From the NCBI GenBank assembly GCA_947523045.1, contig CANNUR010000053.1:1-14947 (forward strand): 14,947 nucleotides of DNA, written 5' to 3'. The notes under the pieces are model-generated. The model worked only from the letters and a program-made list of their open reading frames with translations, was not told the DNA's origin and searched no databases. A program made the position numbers and the translations under genes. Position 1 is the stretch's first letter; every line of letters begins with the position of its first letter. This document shows positions 1 through 8,086 of the stretch, one piece after another. This DNA comes from an uncultured Prosthecobacter sp. (GTDB taxonomy: Bacteria > Verrucomicrobiota > Verrucomicrobiia > Verrucomicrobiales > Verrucomicrobiaceae).

Positions 1-3000
1 TTTCAACTCCGGCACCAGCTACCTCACCGGTGAGGCCAATGCCAGCAGTGGCGATGCCCGCTCCGGTCTGATAGCCGCGAACTTCGTGCGCAACCACAAT
101 GCCACCATCTCGGTGCGCGGTCGCAACCTCGGTACGACGACGACCCACAACAACCAGTTCCGCATCATCACCACCAACGAGGCCGCCTTCATCGCCTCCA
201 TGGTCGGCGCGGGTGGCGGCAACGGCGTGACCCGCAGCATTGTGCCCTGGGCGATCGGCGAAACTCACAACAACATCACGACCACTGGCGTCAACATGGG
301 CAACAGCCTGGTCACTTATGTCGCTGGCGCCGGTTTCCGGCCGCTGGACCTCGCCACGGAGTACGCCGCCTACGCAGTCGCGGGCAACAGCAACAACACC
401 CGCGAATCCCTTGCTGCTTCCTTGACCGGACTCACCGGGCGCACACTGAACTCTCTTGTCCTCAACAACGAGGCGGTCGCAACCCTTGACGTCATCGGCA
501 GCGGTGCCGGCCAGACCCTGCACAATGCCAGTGGCGCCTTCCTCTTCACCCTGACCGGCGGTGCCGACGACACCGCCTACGGCACCCTGCTTGGCGGTTT
601 CAACGCCGGCATCACGACCGGGAATGGCGAATACCTTTTCCATGTCGTCAACCCCTCGGCCGCCACCACGGGACCCGTGCTCTCGGCGACCGTGGCTTCG
701 CCGCTGACCTCGACTGCCGATCTCACCAAGTCCGGCCGAGGCATCCTGATCCTCACCGGCACCAACACTGCCGGTGGCGGCACCGCCAAGACCACCCTCA
801 ACGAGGGCATTCTCGAAATCGCAGGACTCGCCAACATCGGTGGTGCCAGCGGCGAGCTGGTCTTCGCCGGCGGCACCTTGCGCCTCGGTGCCGGCTTCAG
901 CGACGACCTTAGCACGCGCGCCCTCAGCTTCCTGACCGGCGGCGGCAGCCTTGACACCAATGGCATCGATCTCGTTCTTGCCGGCGGCCTGGGCTCCGGC
1001 TCTGGCGGCTTCACCAAGCTCGGTGCCGGCAACCTCACCCTCAACGCCGCCTCCGGCCTGACCGGCGCGACCACCGTCGCCGGCGGCACCGTCACTCTCG
1101 GCGCCAGCAACGCCCTTGGCACCGGCAATCTCAGCCTGCTTGGTGGCGCCACCCTCAACCTTGGCACCCACGATCTCACGATTGGTCAACTCACCACCAG
1201 CGGTGAAAGCCCGCAACTGCTCGGCACGGGGTCCCTGACCGCCACCGGAGGCTTCGCCTTCGGACACACCGGCGACATCAGCGTCAGTGCGGCTCTCGCC
1301 GGCAACGTCGGTCTGTTCAAGAACCAGGGCAGCGTGCTCACCCTCACGGGCGTGAGCAGTTACAGCGGCATCACCGAGGTCCAGGCAGGCACCCTGCGCT
1401 TTGACAGCATCGCCAACGTGGGTGCCGGTCCCAGCGCCCTCGGCAATCCACTCGACGCGGAAGCCGGCCTGCTGCGCCTGGGCCTGACCACCGGCACCAG
1501 CGCCCTCGCCTACATCGGCTCGGGTCACAGCAGCGACCGTCTGATCGGCCTGCAGGGCACGACCGGCAGCGTGACGCTGGCTGCCGACGGCACCGGCGCC
1601 CTGGCCATGGGGGGCGCGGTTTTGTTGCGCGGCGGCAACAAGAGCTTCATCCTGAGCGGCAGCTCCGATCCCTCGATCAGCAACCAGATCGGCCTGATCG
1701 ACGACGGTGAGATCGGCGTGCTGACGCTCGCCAAGCAGGGAACCAACACCTGGTTGCTCACCCACGTCAACACTTACTCAGGAGCCACCCAGATCGACAA
1801 TGGCACGCTCAAGATCGGCACGGCCAACGCCCTTCCTGCCACGGCTGTTCGTCTCGGCAATGCCGCCACCGCAGGCATCTTCGACCTCAATGGCTTCGAT
1901 CAGAGCGTTGCCAGCTTCGAGGTGCGCACCAACAGCGGCTCAGTCACCAACCAGCTGGTCATTCCGAGCGGCAACACTTTCACGGTCAACGGACCCGTCA
2001 CCCTCGGTGCTAACGCGAGCAATTCCACGACGCTTTTCGAGGCCAGCGGCGGCGGAGCCTTTGTCAATAACAACGAGGGTGGCACTTTCCAGGTTGGCGG
2101 CGCCACCAGCAACTACAACGCCACCACGGCTGATTTCAGCGGTCTTGCTAGCTTCACGGCAAACCTTGGCGCCACCGGCACTCTGCGCATTGGGGACAAT
2201 TCCAGCGCGACCGGTGCCACTGGGGGCACCTCCACCTTGATTCTCGCGGAGCAAAGCTTCATCACGGCGGGGCTGCTTCAGGTTTCAGGCCTTCAACCGC
2301 AGACCTTGCAAACCCTGCGCCTTGGCTCCGGCTCGAACCTGCTCCAGGTGGATGTGCTCTCCGTCGGCAGCAACTGGCGCGGCAGCGGCACGGTGAACTT
2401 TGCTTCCAGCACCGGCACGGTAACTCTGCGTGCCTCCAACGGCACGGGCCGCGCCGCGGTGCGCATGGCGGCTCACACCCAGGGAACCAACGCCAACAAC
2501 GTCAACACTGTGGATCTTACTGGACACGCCGCCGACCTCCTCATCAGCACACTGACTCTCGTTGACCGCAGCAGCTCTGGCAGCGCGTCTGGTCCTGACA
2601 ACCAGAGTGCCGGTTACGCCACATTCTCCTTTGATCAGGGGACTCTCGATGCCGAGAGCGTCATCATCGCCCGACGCACCGGATCCGGTATCGGCGACGG
2701 CATCGCCACCCTCAATCTCGGTGGCGGCACGGCACGGATCGGCTCCATGGTGATGGCCGTCAACACCAGCGCGGGTGGTGCCGTCAATGCGACCCTCAAC
2801 GTCACAGGCGGCGATGTCACCCTTGGCAGTGGCAGTGGCACCGCCATTAACATGGCGAACGCGGGCAGTGGCCGCACGGTCACCTCGAATGTCCATCTCA
2901 CCGGCGGCACGGTGACCCTCGCGGGCAATGTCATCCGACAGGGCGGGGCAGGGGCGGAAAATGCGACGTTCCTTCTCGATGGTGCCGTCCTTGACATGGG

Positions 3001-3799
3001 CGGGTTCAGCGTGGGCGCCTCCTCCAACCCGATCGATTTCCAGGCACTGTCCGGTTCGTTGCGGAACCTCGGCGAGCTCAATGGCGGGGGTGACTTGGTG
3101 AAGAGTTCCGCGGGTGTCCTGCGCCTGCTCAACGGCAACAACTACACGGGCAGCACCTTCGTCAATGAAGGCACGCTGCTGGCCTCCAACACCCTGGGGT
3201 CGGCCACGGGATTGGGCACGGTTTTTGTGGATGCGGCAGCCACCCTCGGCGGCAACGGGATTGTCGCGCCGGCGGCGAATGCTGACATCACGATCAGCGG
3301 CACGCTGCAGGTCGGCGAGGCGGGCGACTCCAGCGCGCAGAAGCTGACGCTGACGACGACTGGCGTGGGCCTGACGACGGTCAACGGTGTGGTCGCTTTC
3401 GATCTGTTCGGCGGTCAGGGCAGCGGCACGCTCAACGCCCAGGCCGGCAACAACGACCAGTTGGTGGTGAACGGCGCGGCGGGTTTCAGCATCGGCGGAA
3501 CCTCGACGCTGCAGGTGAGCACGAGCCTGCCGATTGACGGCACCTGGGTGGTCGGCACGGAGTGGAAGCTGTTCGACTGGTCCGGGCTGTCGGGGGGTGT
3601 GACCGGCACGTTCAGCAACCTGAGCACGCCTGCGCCGTTCAACTACGTGAACCTGCCTGACCTCAGCAGCATTGGCCTTGCCTGGGACGTGTCGAACCTC
3701 TACACGGCGGGTACGATCATGGTGGTGGTGCCTGAGCCCGGGCGGATGCTGCTGGTCTTCCTCGGCCTGCTCGGCCTCGGCTTCCGCCGCCGCCGCTGA
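1..3799 (+). CDS. Secreted beta-strand repeat protein with PEP-CTERM tail (5' partial)
   Basis: The frame is open from base 2 to the TGA at 3797-3799, so the start lies outside the window and about 1265 residues are visible. The protein is Gly/Thr/Asn/Ser-rich with almost no Cys. It carries at least five copies of the autotransporter-associated beta-strand repeat (pattern L-x-K-x-G-x-G-x-L-x-L-x-G-x-N-x-Y-x-G-x-T-x-V-x-x-G-T-L), beginning near 722, 1010, 1313, 1721 and 3095. This predicts a long beta-helix. No outer-membrane beta-barrel follows. Instead the protein ends in a PEP-CTERM signal: V-P-E-P at 3728-3739, a hydrophobic Leu/Gly-rich helix, then four arginines. In this family the tail is thought to be cut by an exosortase and the protein delivered to the cell surface or matrix. 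No exosortase gene is in the window. Codon choice changes in the last roughly 700 bases (see findings). Family call is firm; ligand and function are unknown. Confidence 0.9.
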   Translation, partial: FNSGTSYLTGEANASSGDARSGLIAANFVRNHNATISVRGRNLGTTTTHNNQFRIITTNEAAFIASMVGAGGGNGVTRSIVPWAIGETHNNITTTGVNMGNSLVTYVAGAGFRPLDLATEYAAYAVAGNSNNTRESLAASLTGLTGRTLNSLVLNNEAVATLDVIGSGAGQTLHNASGAFLFTLTGGADDTAYGTLLGGFNAGITTGNGEYLFHVVNPSAATTGPVLSATVASPLTSTADLTKSGRGILILTGTNTAGGGTAKTTLNEGILEIAGLANIGGASGELVFAGGTLRLGAGFSDDLSTRALSFLTGGGSLDTNGIDLVLAGGLGSGSGGFTKLGAGNLTLNAASGLTGATTVAGGTVTLGASNALGTGNLSLLGGATLNLGTHDLTIGQLTTSGESPQLLGTGSLTATGGFAFGHTGDISVSAALAGNVGLFKNQGSVLTLTGVSSYSGITEVQAGTLRFDSIANVGAGPSALGNPLDAEAGLLRLGLTTGTSALAYIGSGHSSDRLIGLQGTTGSVTLAADGTGALAMGGAVLLRGGNKSFILSGSSDPSISNQIGLIDDGEIGVLTLAKQGTNTWLLTHVNTYSGATQIDNGTLKIGTANALPATAVRLGNAATAGIFDLNGFDQSVASFEVRTNSGSVTNQLVIPSGNTFTVNGPVTLGANASNSTTLFEASGGGAFVNNNEGGTFQVGGATSNYNATTADFSGLASFTANLGATGTLRIGDNSSATGATGGTSTLILAEQSFITAGLLQVSGLQPQTLQTLRLGSGSNLLQVDVLSVGSNWRGSGTVNFASSTGTVTLRASNGTGRAAVRMAAHTQGTNANNVNTVDLTGHAADLLISTLTLVDRSSSGSASGPDNQSAGYATFSFDQGTLDAESVIIARRTGSGIGDGIATLNLGGGTARIGSMVMAVNTSAGGAVNATLNVTGGDVTLGSGSGTAINMANAGSGRTVTSNVHLTGGTVTLAGNVIRQGGAGAENATFLLDGAVLDMGGFSVGASSNPIDFQALSGSLRNLGELNGGGDLVKSSAGVLRLLNGNNYTGSTFVNEGTLLASNTLGSATGLGTVFVDAAATLGGNGIVAPAANADITISGTLQVGEAGDSSAQKLTLTTTGVGLTTVNGVVAFDLFGGQGSGTLNAQAGNNDQLVVNGAAGFSIGGTSTLQVSTSLPIDGTWVVGTEWKLFDWSGLSGGVTGTFSNLSTPAPFNYVNLPDLSSIGLAWDVSNLYTAGTIMVVVPEPGRMLLVFLGLLGLGFRRRR

Positions 3800-3828
3800 C
3801 CCAATCATCCCGCGGAGGCATCCTGACC

Positions 3829-3870
3829 CCCGCCCGTTCTGTGGGCCGGGTTGAACTTTTGCTTGGGTTT
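3829..3870 (+). terminator. Possible weak terminator after the repeat protein
   Basis: CCCGCCC (3829-3835) can pair with GGGCCGGG (3843-3850) with one bulged C, around a 7-base loop. The following stretch is T-rich (TTGAACTTTTGC, then GGGTTTTTT) but the T run is not directly next to the stem. It sits 30 bases after the stop codon and before the symporter start, so a terminator is plausible but not certain. Confidence 0.35.
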
Positions 3871-3896
3871 TTTGCAGCTTTCCCTTAACAAGCTGC

Positions 3897-5261
3897 ATGG
3901 ACCTTTCTGCCTTTGTTGCTGATCTCGCCGGCTGGGTGTGGGGCACGCCGCTCATCGTGCTTCTGTTCGGCACCCACCTCTTTCTCACCATTCGCACCGG
4001 CTTCATCCAGCGCCACCTGCCACGCGCCATCCGGCTGTCGACCTCGCGCAAGGCGGAGGGAGAGGGCGAGGTCTCCCAGTTCGGCGCCTTGATGACCGCG
4101 CTCGCCGCGACCATTGGCGCCGGCAACATCATCGGTGTCGGCGGCGCCATCGCGGTCGGCGGACCGGGGGCCGTGTTCTGGATGTGGCTGACCGGCGTCT
4201 TCGGCATCGCCACCAAGTACTCCGAGGCCGTGCTGGCCGTAAAATACCGCGTGCGCCTGCCCGACGGCAGCCATGCCGGCGGGCCGATGTACGCCCTCGA
4301 GCACGGTCTCGGCCAGAAGTGGCTGGGCGTGACCTTCGCCATCTTTACCGCCATCGCCGCCTTCGGCATCGGCAACATGTTCCAGGCCAGCGCCGTCGTC
4401 GACCTGCTGCGCGAGCACGTCAAACCCGAGTCCGACCTCGTCCTGCGCTGGGTCTCCGGCGGCGTCATGGCCGCCATCACGGCGGCCGTCATCCTCGGTG
4501 GCGTCAAAAGCATCGCGCGGGTCTGCGGCTTCCTCGTGCCAGTCATGGCCATCGGTTACATGATCGGCTGCGTGCTCATCCTGATCAAAAACGCCGCCCT
4601 GCTGCCGCAGGCTTTCATCGACATTTGGGACGGTGCTTGGAATGGGCATGCCGCCGTCGGGGGCTTCGTCGGTGCGACCCTGCGCCAGGCTGTCCAGTCG
4701 GGAGTGGCCCGCGGCCTGTTTTCCAACGAATCCGGTCTTGGCAGTGCCCCCATCGTCGCCGCCGCCGCCCAGACGCGCAATCCCGTGCGCCAGGCCCTGG
4801 TCTCCTCGACCGCCACGTTCTGGGACACGGTGGTCGTCTGCCTGCTCACCGGCCTGGTCCTCGTCACCAGCGGCCACTGGAAGGAGGGCCTGGCCAAGGG
4901 CGCACTCACCAATGCCGCCTTCGCCGACCTGCACACCATCGGCCCGGTCTTCCTGCTCTTCGGCCTGATGACCTTTGTCTTTTCCACCATCCTCGGCTGG
5001 AGCTACTACGGCGAAAAGGCGGTCGAATACCTCTTCGGTCAGGGCGCCGTCAAACCCTACCGCATCTGCTGGGTGCTGGCCGTGCTGGTCGGTGCCGTGC
5101 AGCCAGCCCAGGCGGTCATGGACTTTTCCGACGCCGCCAACGGCCTGATGGCCGTGCCCAACCTCGTCTGCCTCATCCTGCTCAGTGGCGTGGTCGCCGA
5201 GGAGACCCGCAAGCACCGCCTCGAGTTGACCGGCGAGGCCGACTCCCCGAAATCCCCGTGA
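3897..5261 (+). CDS. Sodium:alanine/amino-acid symporter (AGCS family)
   Basis: This 454-residue protein has the normal length of the alanine or glycine:cation symporter family, inner-membrane carriers that import small amino acids with Na+. Family signatures seen directly are the N-terminal LFGTHLFLTIRTGFIQ region, the GAGNIIGVGGAIAVGGPGAV segment near residues 75-95 followed by FWMWLTGVFGIATKYSE, the GGPMYALEHGLG loop, the GLFSNESGLGSAPIVAAAA segment near residue 272, and the late GWSYYGEKAVEYLFG motif. About ten hydrophobic segments are visible. The ATG at 3897 is preceded by AACAAGCTGC, which is not a Shine-Dalgarno sequence; the start is chosen because the family N-terminus begins here. 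It stands alone between the repeat protein and tRNA-Gln. The exact substrate (alanine, glycine or glutamine) cannot be read from the sequence. Confidence 0.95.
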   Translation: MDLSAFVADLAGWVWGTPLIVLLFGTHLFLTIRTGFIQRHLPRAIRLSTSRKAEGEGEVSQFGALMTALAATIGAGNIIGVGGAIAVGGPGAVFWMWLTGVFGIATKYSEAVLAVKYRVRLPDGSHAGGPMYALEHGLGQKWLGVTFAIFTAIAAFGIGNMFQASAVVDLLREHVKPESDLVLRWVSGGVMAAITAAVILGGVKSIARVCGFLVPVMAIGYMIGCVLILIKNAALLPQAFIDIWDGAWNGHAAVGGFVGATLRQAVQSGVARGLFSNESGLGSAPIVAAAAQTRNPVRQALVSSTATFWDTVVVCLLTGLVLVTSGHWKEGLAKGALTNAAFADLHTIGPVFLLFGLMTFVFSTILGWSYYGEKAVEYLFGQGAVKPYRICWVLAVLVGAVQPAQAVMDFSDAANGLMAVPNLVCLILLSGVVAEETRKHRLELTGEADSPKSP

Positions 5262-5269
5262 AACGCCGG

Positions 5270-5297
5270 TTGCAGGAGCCCGTCCCACAGGTATTTT
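5270..5297 (+). promoter_or_regulatory. Possible promoter of tRNA-Gln
   Basis: TTGCAG (5270-5275) and TATTTT (5292-5297) are separated by 16 bases. The AT-rich patch GTATTTTATTCTT stands out in a GC-rich context and lies about 15 bases upstream of the mature tRNA 5' end. The -35 box matches consensus only in its TTG, so this is tentative. Confidence 0.4.
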
Positions 5298-5312
5298 ATT
5301 CTTCTGGCCCTC

Positions 5313-5386
5313 TACCCCGTGGTGTAATGGTAACACAGGAGATTTTGATTCTCTCGTTCAAGGTTCGAGTCCTTGCGGGGTAACCA
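5313..5386 (+). tRNA. trnQ: tRNA-Gln (anticodon TTG), CCA end encoded
   Basis: A complete cloverleaf can be drawn. The acceptor stem TACCCCG (5313-5319) pairs fully with CGGGGTA (5376-5382). The D arm is GTG/CAC around TAATGGTAA. The anticodon stem GGAGA (5338-5342) pairs with TCTCT (5350-5354), including one G-T pair, around the loop TTTTGAT, which places anticodon TTG at 5345-5347. The T stem CAAGG (5359-5363) pairs with CCTTG (5371-5375) around TTCGAGT. The discriminator A at 5383 is followed by an encoded CCA (5384-5386). The anticodon reads CAA and CAG glutamine codons. The downstream guaD start codon begins 3 nt after the CCA. Confidence 0.97.
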
Positions 5387-5389
5387 GGC

Positions 5390-5893
5390 ATGATGGACCC
5401 TTCATTAGAGCCCGTTAACCAGGCGGGTGATCTGCGCCATCTGCGACGTGCCATCGTCCTGTCTCGGGAAAAGATGCTCGCCGGTGCCGGCGGTCCCTTC
5501 GGCGCTGTGGTCGCCCGTGGCGATGAAGTCCTCGCCGAGGGCTGGAACCAGGTCACGACAACCTGTGATCCCACCGCTCACGCGGAAGTCGTCGCCCTGC
5601 GCGGCGCGGCGGCGCGACTGCAGCAGTTTTCGCTCGCCGGCTGCGTGCTTTACACCAGCTGCGAACCCTGCCCGATGTGCCTGGCCGCGGCCTACTGGGC
5701 GCGCATCGACCGCATCGTTTTTGCCGCCACCCGCGCCGACGCCGCGGCGGGAGGTTTTGACGACGCCTTTCTCTACGAGGAACTCGCCCGGTCGACGGAC
5801 CAGCGGCGCCTGCCCATGGGGCAGGCCCTGCACGACGAGGCCGCGGAGGTGTTTGCCGACTGGCTCGCCAAACCCGACCGGGTGCCGTATTGA
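5390..5893 (+). CDS. guaD: Guanine deaminase-like nucleoside deaminase
   Basis: This 167-residue cytidine/deoxycytidylate deaminase-fold enzyme most resembles the small bacterial guanine deaminase (GuaD, guanine to xanthine plus ammonia), a cytosolic purine-salvage enzyme. Zinc-site residues are visible: His64 and Glu66 (the catalytic proton shuttle) in TAHAEV, and Cys94 and Cys97 in PCPMC. GuaD-like features are GGPFGAVV (34-41), YWARIDR, GFDDAFLYEEL (122 onward) and the extended C-terminus ending in Tyr, which in B. subtilis GuaD swaps between subunits. The TadA tRNA deaminase is less likely because the C-terminal extension and PCPMC match GuaD better. An in-frame TAA at 5381-5383, inside the tRNA, forces the start to the ATGATG at 5390 or 5393. 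The mRNA would therefore have almost no 5' leader of its own. Guanine itself as substrate is a family-based inference. Confidence 0.9.
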   Translation: MMDPSLEPVNQAGDLRHLRRAIVLSREKMLAGAGGPFGAVVARGDEVLAEGWNQVTTTCDPTAHAEVVALRGAAARLQQFSLAGCVLYTSCEPCPMCLAAAYWARIDRIVFAATRADAAAGGFDDAFLYEELARSTDQRRLPMGQALHDEAAEVFADWLAKPDRVPY

Positions 5894-5905
5894 CGGCTCG
5901 GCCTG

Positions 5906-5925
5906 CGCAGGTCAGCCCTGCGTTT
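5906..5925 (+). terminator. Possible terminator after guaD
   Basis: CGCAGG (5906-5911) pairs with CCTGCG (5917-5922) around the loop TCAGC and is followed by TTT. It lies 13 bases after the guaD stop in the 47-bp gap between convergent genes. The T run is short, so confidence is low. Confidence 0.35.
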
Positions 5926-5940
5926 CAACCGCCGAAGGAC

Positions 5941-6693
5941 TCAGTACGTCGCGCGACCGCCGGACAGGTCGAAGACCGCGCCGGTCGAGAACGAGCAGTC
6001 CTCCGAGCTGAGCCAGGCGACCAGGGCCGCCGCCTCATGCTTCTGGCCGAAGCGCGCCATCGGGATCTTGGACAGCATGTAATCGATGTGCGTCTGGGTC
6101 ATCTGCGCGAAGATGTCGGTCTCGATGACCGCGGGGGTGATGCAGTTGACCAGCACGCCGGCGGTGGCCAGCTCCTTGCCAAGCGACTTGGTCAGGGCGA
6201 CAACGCCCGCCTTGGAGGCGCTGTAGTGCGAGGCGTTCGGGTTGCCCTCCTTGCCGGCGATCGAGGCGATGTTGACGATGCGGCCGTAGCCGTTGGCGAC
6301 CAGGTGAGGCACCACCGCCCGGCAGCACAGGAAGGGACCGGTCAGGTTGATGTCGACGACGCGGCGCCACTCCTCGGGCGACAGTTCCCAGACCTTGGCG
6401 TTGTTGCCGGCGATGCCGGCATTGTTGACCAGGATGTCGATCTTGCCGAAGGCGGCCAGGGTCGTCTGCACCGCGGCCTCGACGGAGTCTGCGGAGGTGA
6501 CGTCGACCTGGGCGACCGCCACCTCGCCGTGGGCGGCGAGTTCGGCGCGTGCCGTCTCGAGGGCGGCGGCGTCGATGTCCCAGAGGCAGACGGCGGCGCC
6601 GGATTGCAGAAGGCGTTCGGCGATGGCGTGGCCGATGCCGCGCGCACCGCCGGTGACGATGGCCTTGCGGCCGGCAAGTTGGATCGAATTCAT
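5941..6693 (-). CDS. SDR-family NAD-dependent oxidoreductase
   Basis: This 250-residue classical short-chain dehydrogenase has a Rossmann TGGARGIG motif (14-21), NNAG (90-93), and the catalytic tetrad Asn116, Ser144, Tyr157 and Lys161. An aspartate (Asp39, in LWDID) ends the second beta strand, the position that usually selects NAD(H) over NADP(H). That argues against an ordinary fatty-acid FabG. The later region (ETDIFAQMT, YMLSKIPMARFG) resembles SDRs that oxidise sugar acids or other small alcohols, but this is only recollected resemblance. The frame extends further upstream to 6816, but the Arg-rich extension is not SDR-like and would run into the cca gene, so the ATG at 6691-6693 (MNSIQLAGRK) is preferred. 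It lies 52 bp downstream of cca on the same strand and may be co-transcribed. The substrate is unknown. Confidence 0.9.
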   Translation of the reverse strand: MNSIQLAGRKAIVTGGARGIGHAIAERLLQSGAAVCLWDIDAAALETARAELAAHGEVAVAQVDVTSADSVEAAVQTTLAAFGKIDILVNNAGIAGNNAKVWELSPEEWRRVVDINLTGPFLCCRAVVPHLVANGYGRIVNIASIAGKEGNPNASHYSASKAGVVALTKSLGKELATAGVLVNCITPAVIETDIFAQMTQTHIDYMLSKIPMARFGQKHEAAALVAWLSSEDCSFSTGAVFDLSGGRATY

Positions 6694-6745
6694 GGACCGC
6701 CAGTGAAGCGGGGCGGCGTCCGCGTGCAAACGGTTTGCCGCAGCT

Positions 6746-8050
6746 TCACGTCGCCTGCCGCGCCAGCCAGGCCAGCGCCTCCTCGCGGGTGGCGACCTGG
6801 CCCTCGAGCTGGGCATTCTGCACGGCCGTCAGCGCTCGTCCCAGCTCCGGCCCCGGGCTCCAGCCGGCGGCGATCAGATCGGCCCCGGTCAGCAGCCAGT
6901 TCGGCAGCAGCGGTGCGCTGGCGAATTCCGCCTGCTTGGCGACCAGGAACGCATGATTGTCGAGCAGGCCGTTCGAACCCAGGCAGTCGACCCGGTGCAG
7001 CTCCAGCTCGTCGGCAAAGGTCGGCCGCGCCATCAGCCGGCGCAGGGTGCTGCGGCGCATCTTCGGCACGTCCTTGAAGGTCATGTGCCGCTCCACCATG
7101 CCCATCACCGGCTCGATGACATCGTTGGGAAACTTCAAGCGGCGCAGGATGGCTTCACTCATCTCCGCCCCGAGCTTGTCGTGACCGTTGAAGCGGATGC
7201 GACCGTCGGCGTCGCGGGTGAAGGTCGCCGGCTTGGCGATGTCGTGCAGCAGCACGGCCAGCACCAGCGGCAGGGACACCCGCTCCGGCAGCAGGCTGAG
7301 CATGAGTCGGGTGTGCACAAAGACATCGCCCTCGGGATGCCACTGCGGCGGCTGCTCGACCCCGCGCAGGTCGAGGATCTCCGGCAGCACGACGGCCATC
7401 AGGCCGCTTTCGACCAGCAGATCAAAGCCGCGCAGGCGGCTCGGGCAGAGCAGGATCTTGATCAACTCGTCGCGGATGCGCTCGGCGCTGACGTCGCCCA
7501 GGCCGCCGGCATGGGCGCGCAGCGCCGCCCAGGTGACCGGCTCGATCTCAAAACCCAGCGTGGCGGCAAACCGCACGGCGCGCAGCAGGCGCAGGCGATC
7601 CTCCTCAAAGCGCAGGTGCGGGTCGCCAATGGCCCGCAGCCGGCGCGCCCGCAGGTCCTCCTGGCCGCCGACGTAGTCGATGATGCGGTTCTCGATCGGG
7701 TCGCGGAAGATGCCGTTGATGGTGAAGTCGCGGCGCTTGGCATCCTCCTCGGCCGTCGAAAAGCTCACCGTCTGCGGCCGGCGACCGTCCTTGTAGCTGC
7801 CGTCGGTGCGGAAGGTGGCGACCTCGACATGCTCGTGGTCGTGGCGGACGATGACGACGCCGAAGTGGGCGCCGACCGTGCGCGCGCCGGGAAAGAGGGC
7901 GACCACCTGGTCCGGGGTGGCGCTGGTGGCGACGTCGTGATCCTTCGGGTGCTTGCCGAGCAGGAAATCGCGCACACAGCCGCCGGCAAGCAGGGCCTCA
8001 TGGCCGGCCGCGCGCAGGGTCTTCAGGACGTGGAGGGCGGCGTCGGGCAT
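6746..8050 (-). CDS. cca: CCA tRNA nucleotidyltransferase (class II, with HD domain)
   Basis: This 434-residue enzyme adds or repairs the 3' CCA end of tRNAs using CTP and ATP. The nucleotidyltransferase head carries GGCVRD (23-28), the metal-binding pair Asp37 and Asp39, a probable third carboxylate at Glu76 (EVATFR), and RRDFTING (106-113). The nucleotide-selecting motif EEDRLRLLR (149-157) precedes the neck helices. An HD-type motif HDIAK (269-273) follows. The C-terminus resembles the tRNA-binding tail. Poly(A) polymerases and specialised A-adding enzymes share this fold, so exclusive CCA specificity cannot be proven here. The ATG at 8048-8050 gives the expected N-terminus. Neighbours are a small membrane protein 36 bp upstream and an SDR 52 bp downstream, all on the minus strand, suggesting an operon. 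tRNA-Gln in this window already encodes CCA, so for that tRNA the enzyme would only repair. Confidence 0.95.
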   Translation of the reverse strand: MPDAALHVLKTLRAAGHEALLAGGCVRDFLLGKHPKDHDVATSATPDQVVALFPGARTVGAHFGVVIVRHDHEHVEVATFRTDGSYKDGRRPQTVSFSTAEEDAKRRDFTINGIFRDPIENRIIDYVGGQEDLRARRLRAIGDPHLRFEEDRLRLLRAVRFAATLGFEIEPVTWAALRAHAGGLGDVSAERIRDELIKILLCPSRLRGFDLLVESGLMAVVLPEILDLRGVEQPPQWHPEGDVFVHTRLMLSLLPERVSLPLVLAVLLHDIAKPATFTRDADGRIRFNGHDKLGAEMSEAILRRLKFPNDVIEPVMGMVERHMTFKDVPKMRRSTLRRLMARPTFADELELHRVDCLGSNGLLDNHAFLVAKQAEFASAPLLPNWLLTGADLIAAGWSPGPELGRALTAVQNAQLEGQVATREEALAWLARQAT

Positions 8051-8086
8051 TGGTCGGGAACGGCCGCCCGAGGGGCGGCGCGGGCG

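Noticed and set aside
3640..3799. Autotransporter translocator barrel at the end of the repeat protein
   Set aside because: The C-terminus has the VPEP, hydrophobic helix and RRRR tail of PEP-CTERM proteins and no room for a beta-barrel of roughly 250 residues.
2285..4552. Long minus-strand open frame of 755 codons
   Set aside because: It lies opposite the repeat protein and the symporter. Its translation is low-complexity, rich in Ala, Arg, Gly and His, with no recognisable domain: a high-GC antisense shadow.
5384..5386. tRNA 3' end as an integration (att) site
   Set aside because: Although tRNA genes are common integration targets, no integrase and no repeated copy of the tRNA 3' end is seen in the window, and guaD follows directly.
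6694..6816. N-terminal extension of the minus-strand SDR
   Set aside because: The extra 41 residues are Arg/Pro-rich, overlap the end of cca and are absent from SDR folds, which begin just before the TGGARGIG motif.
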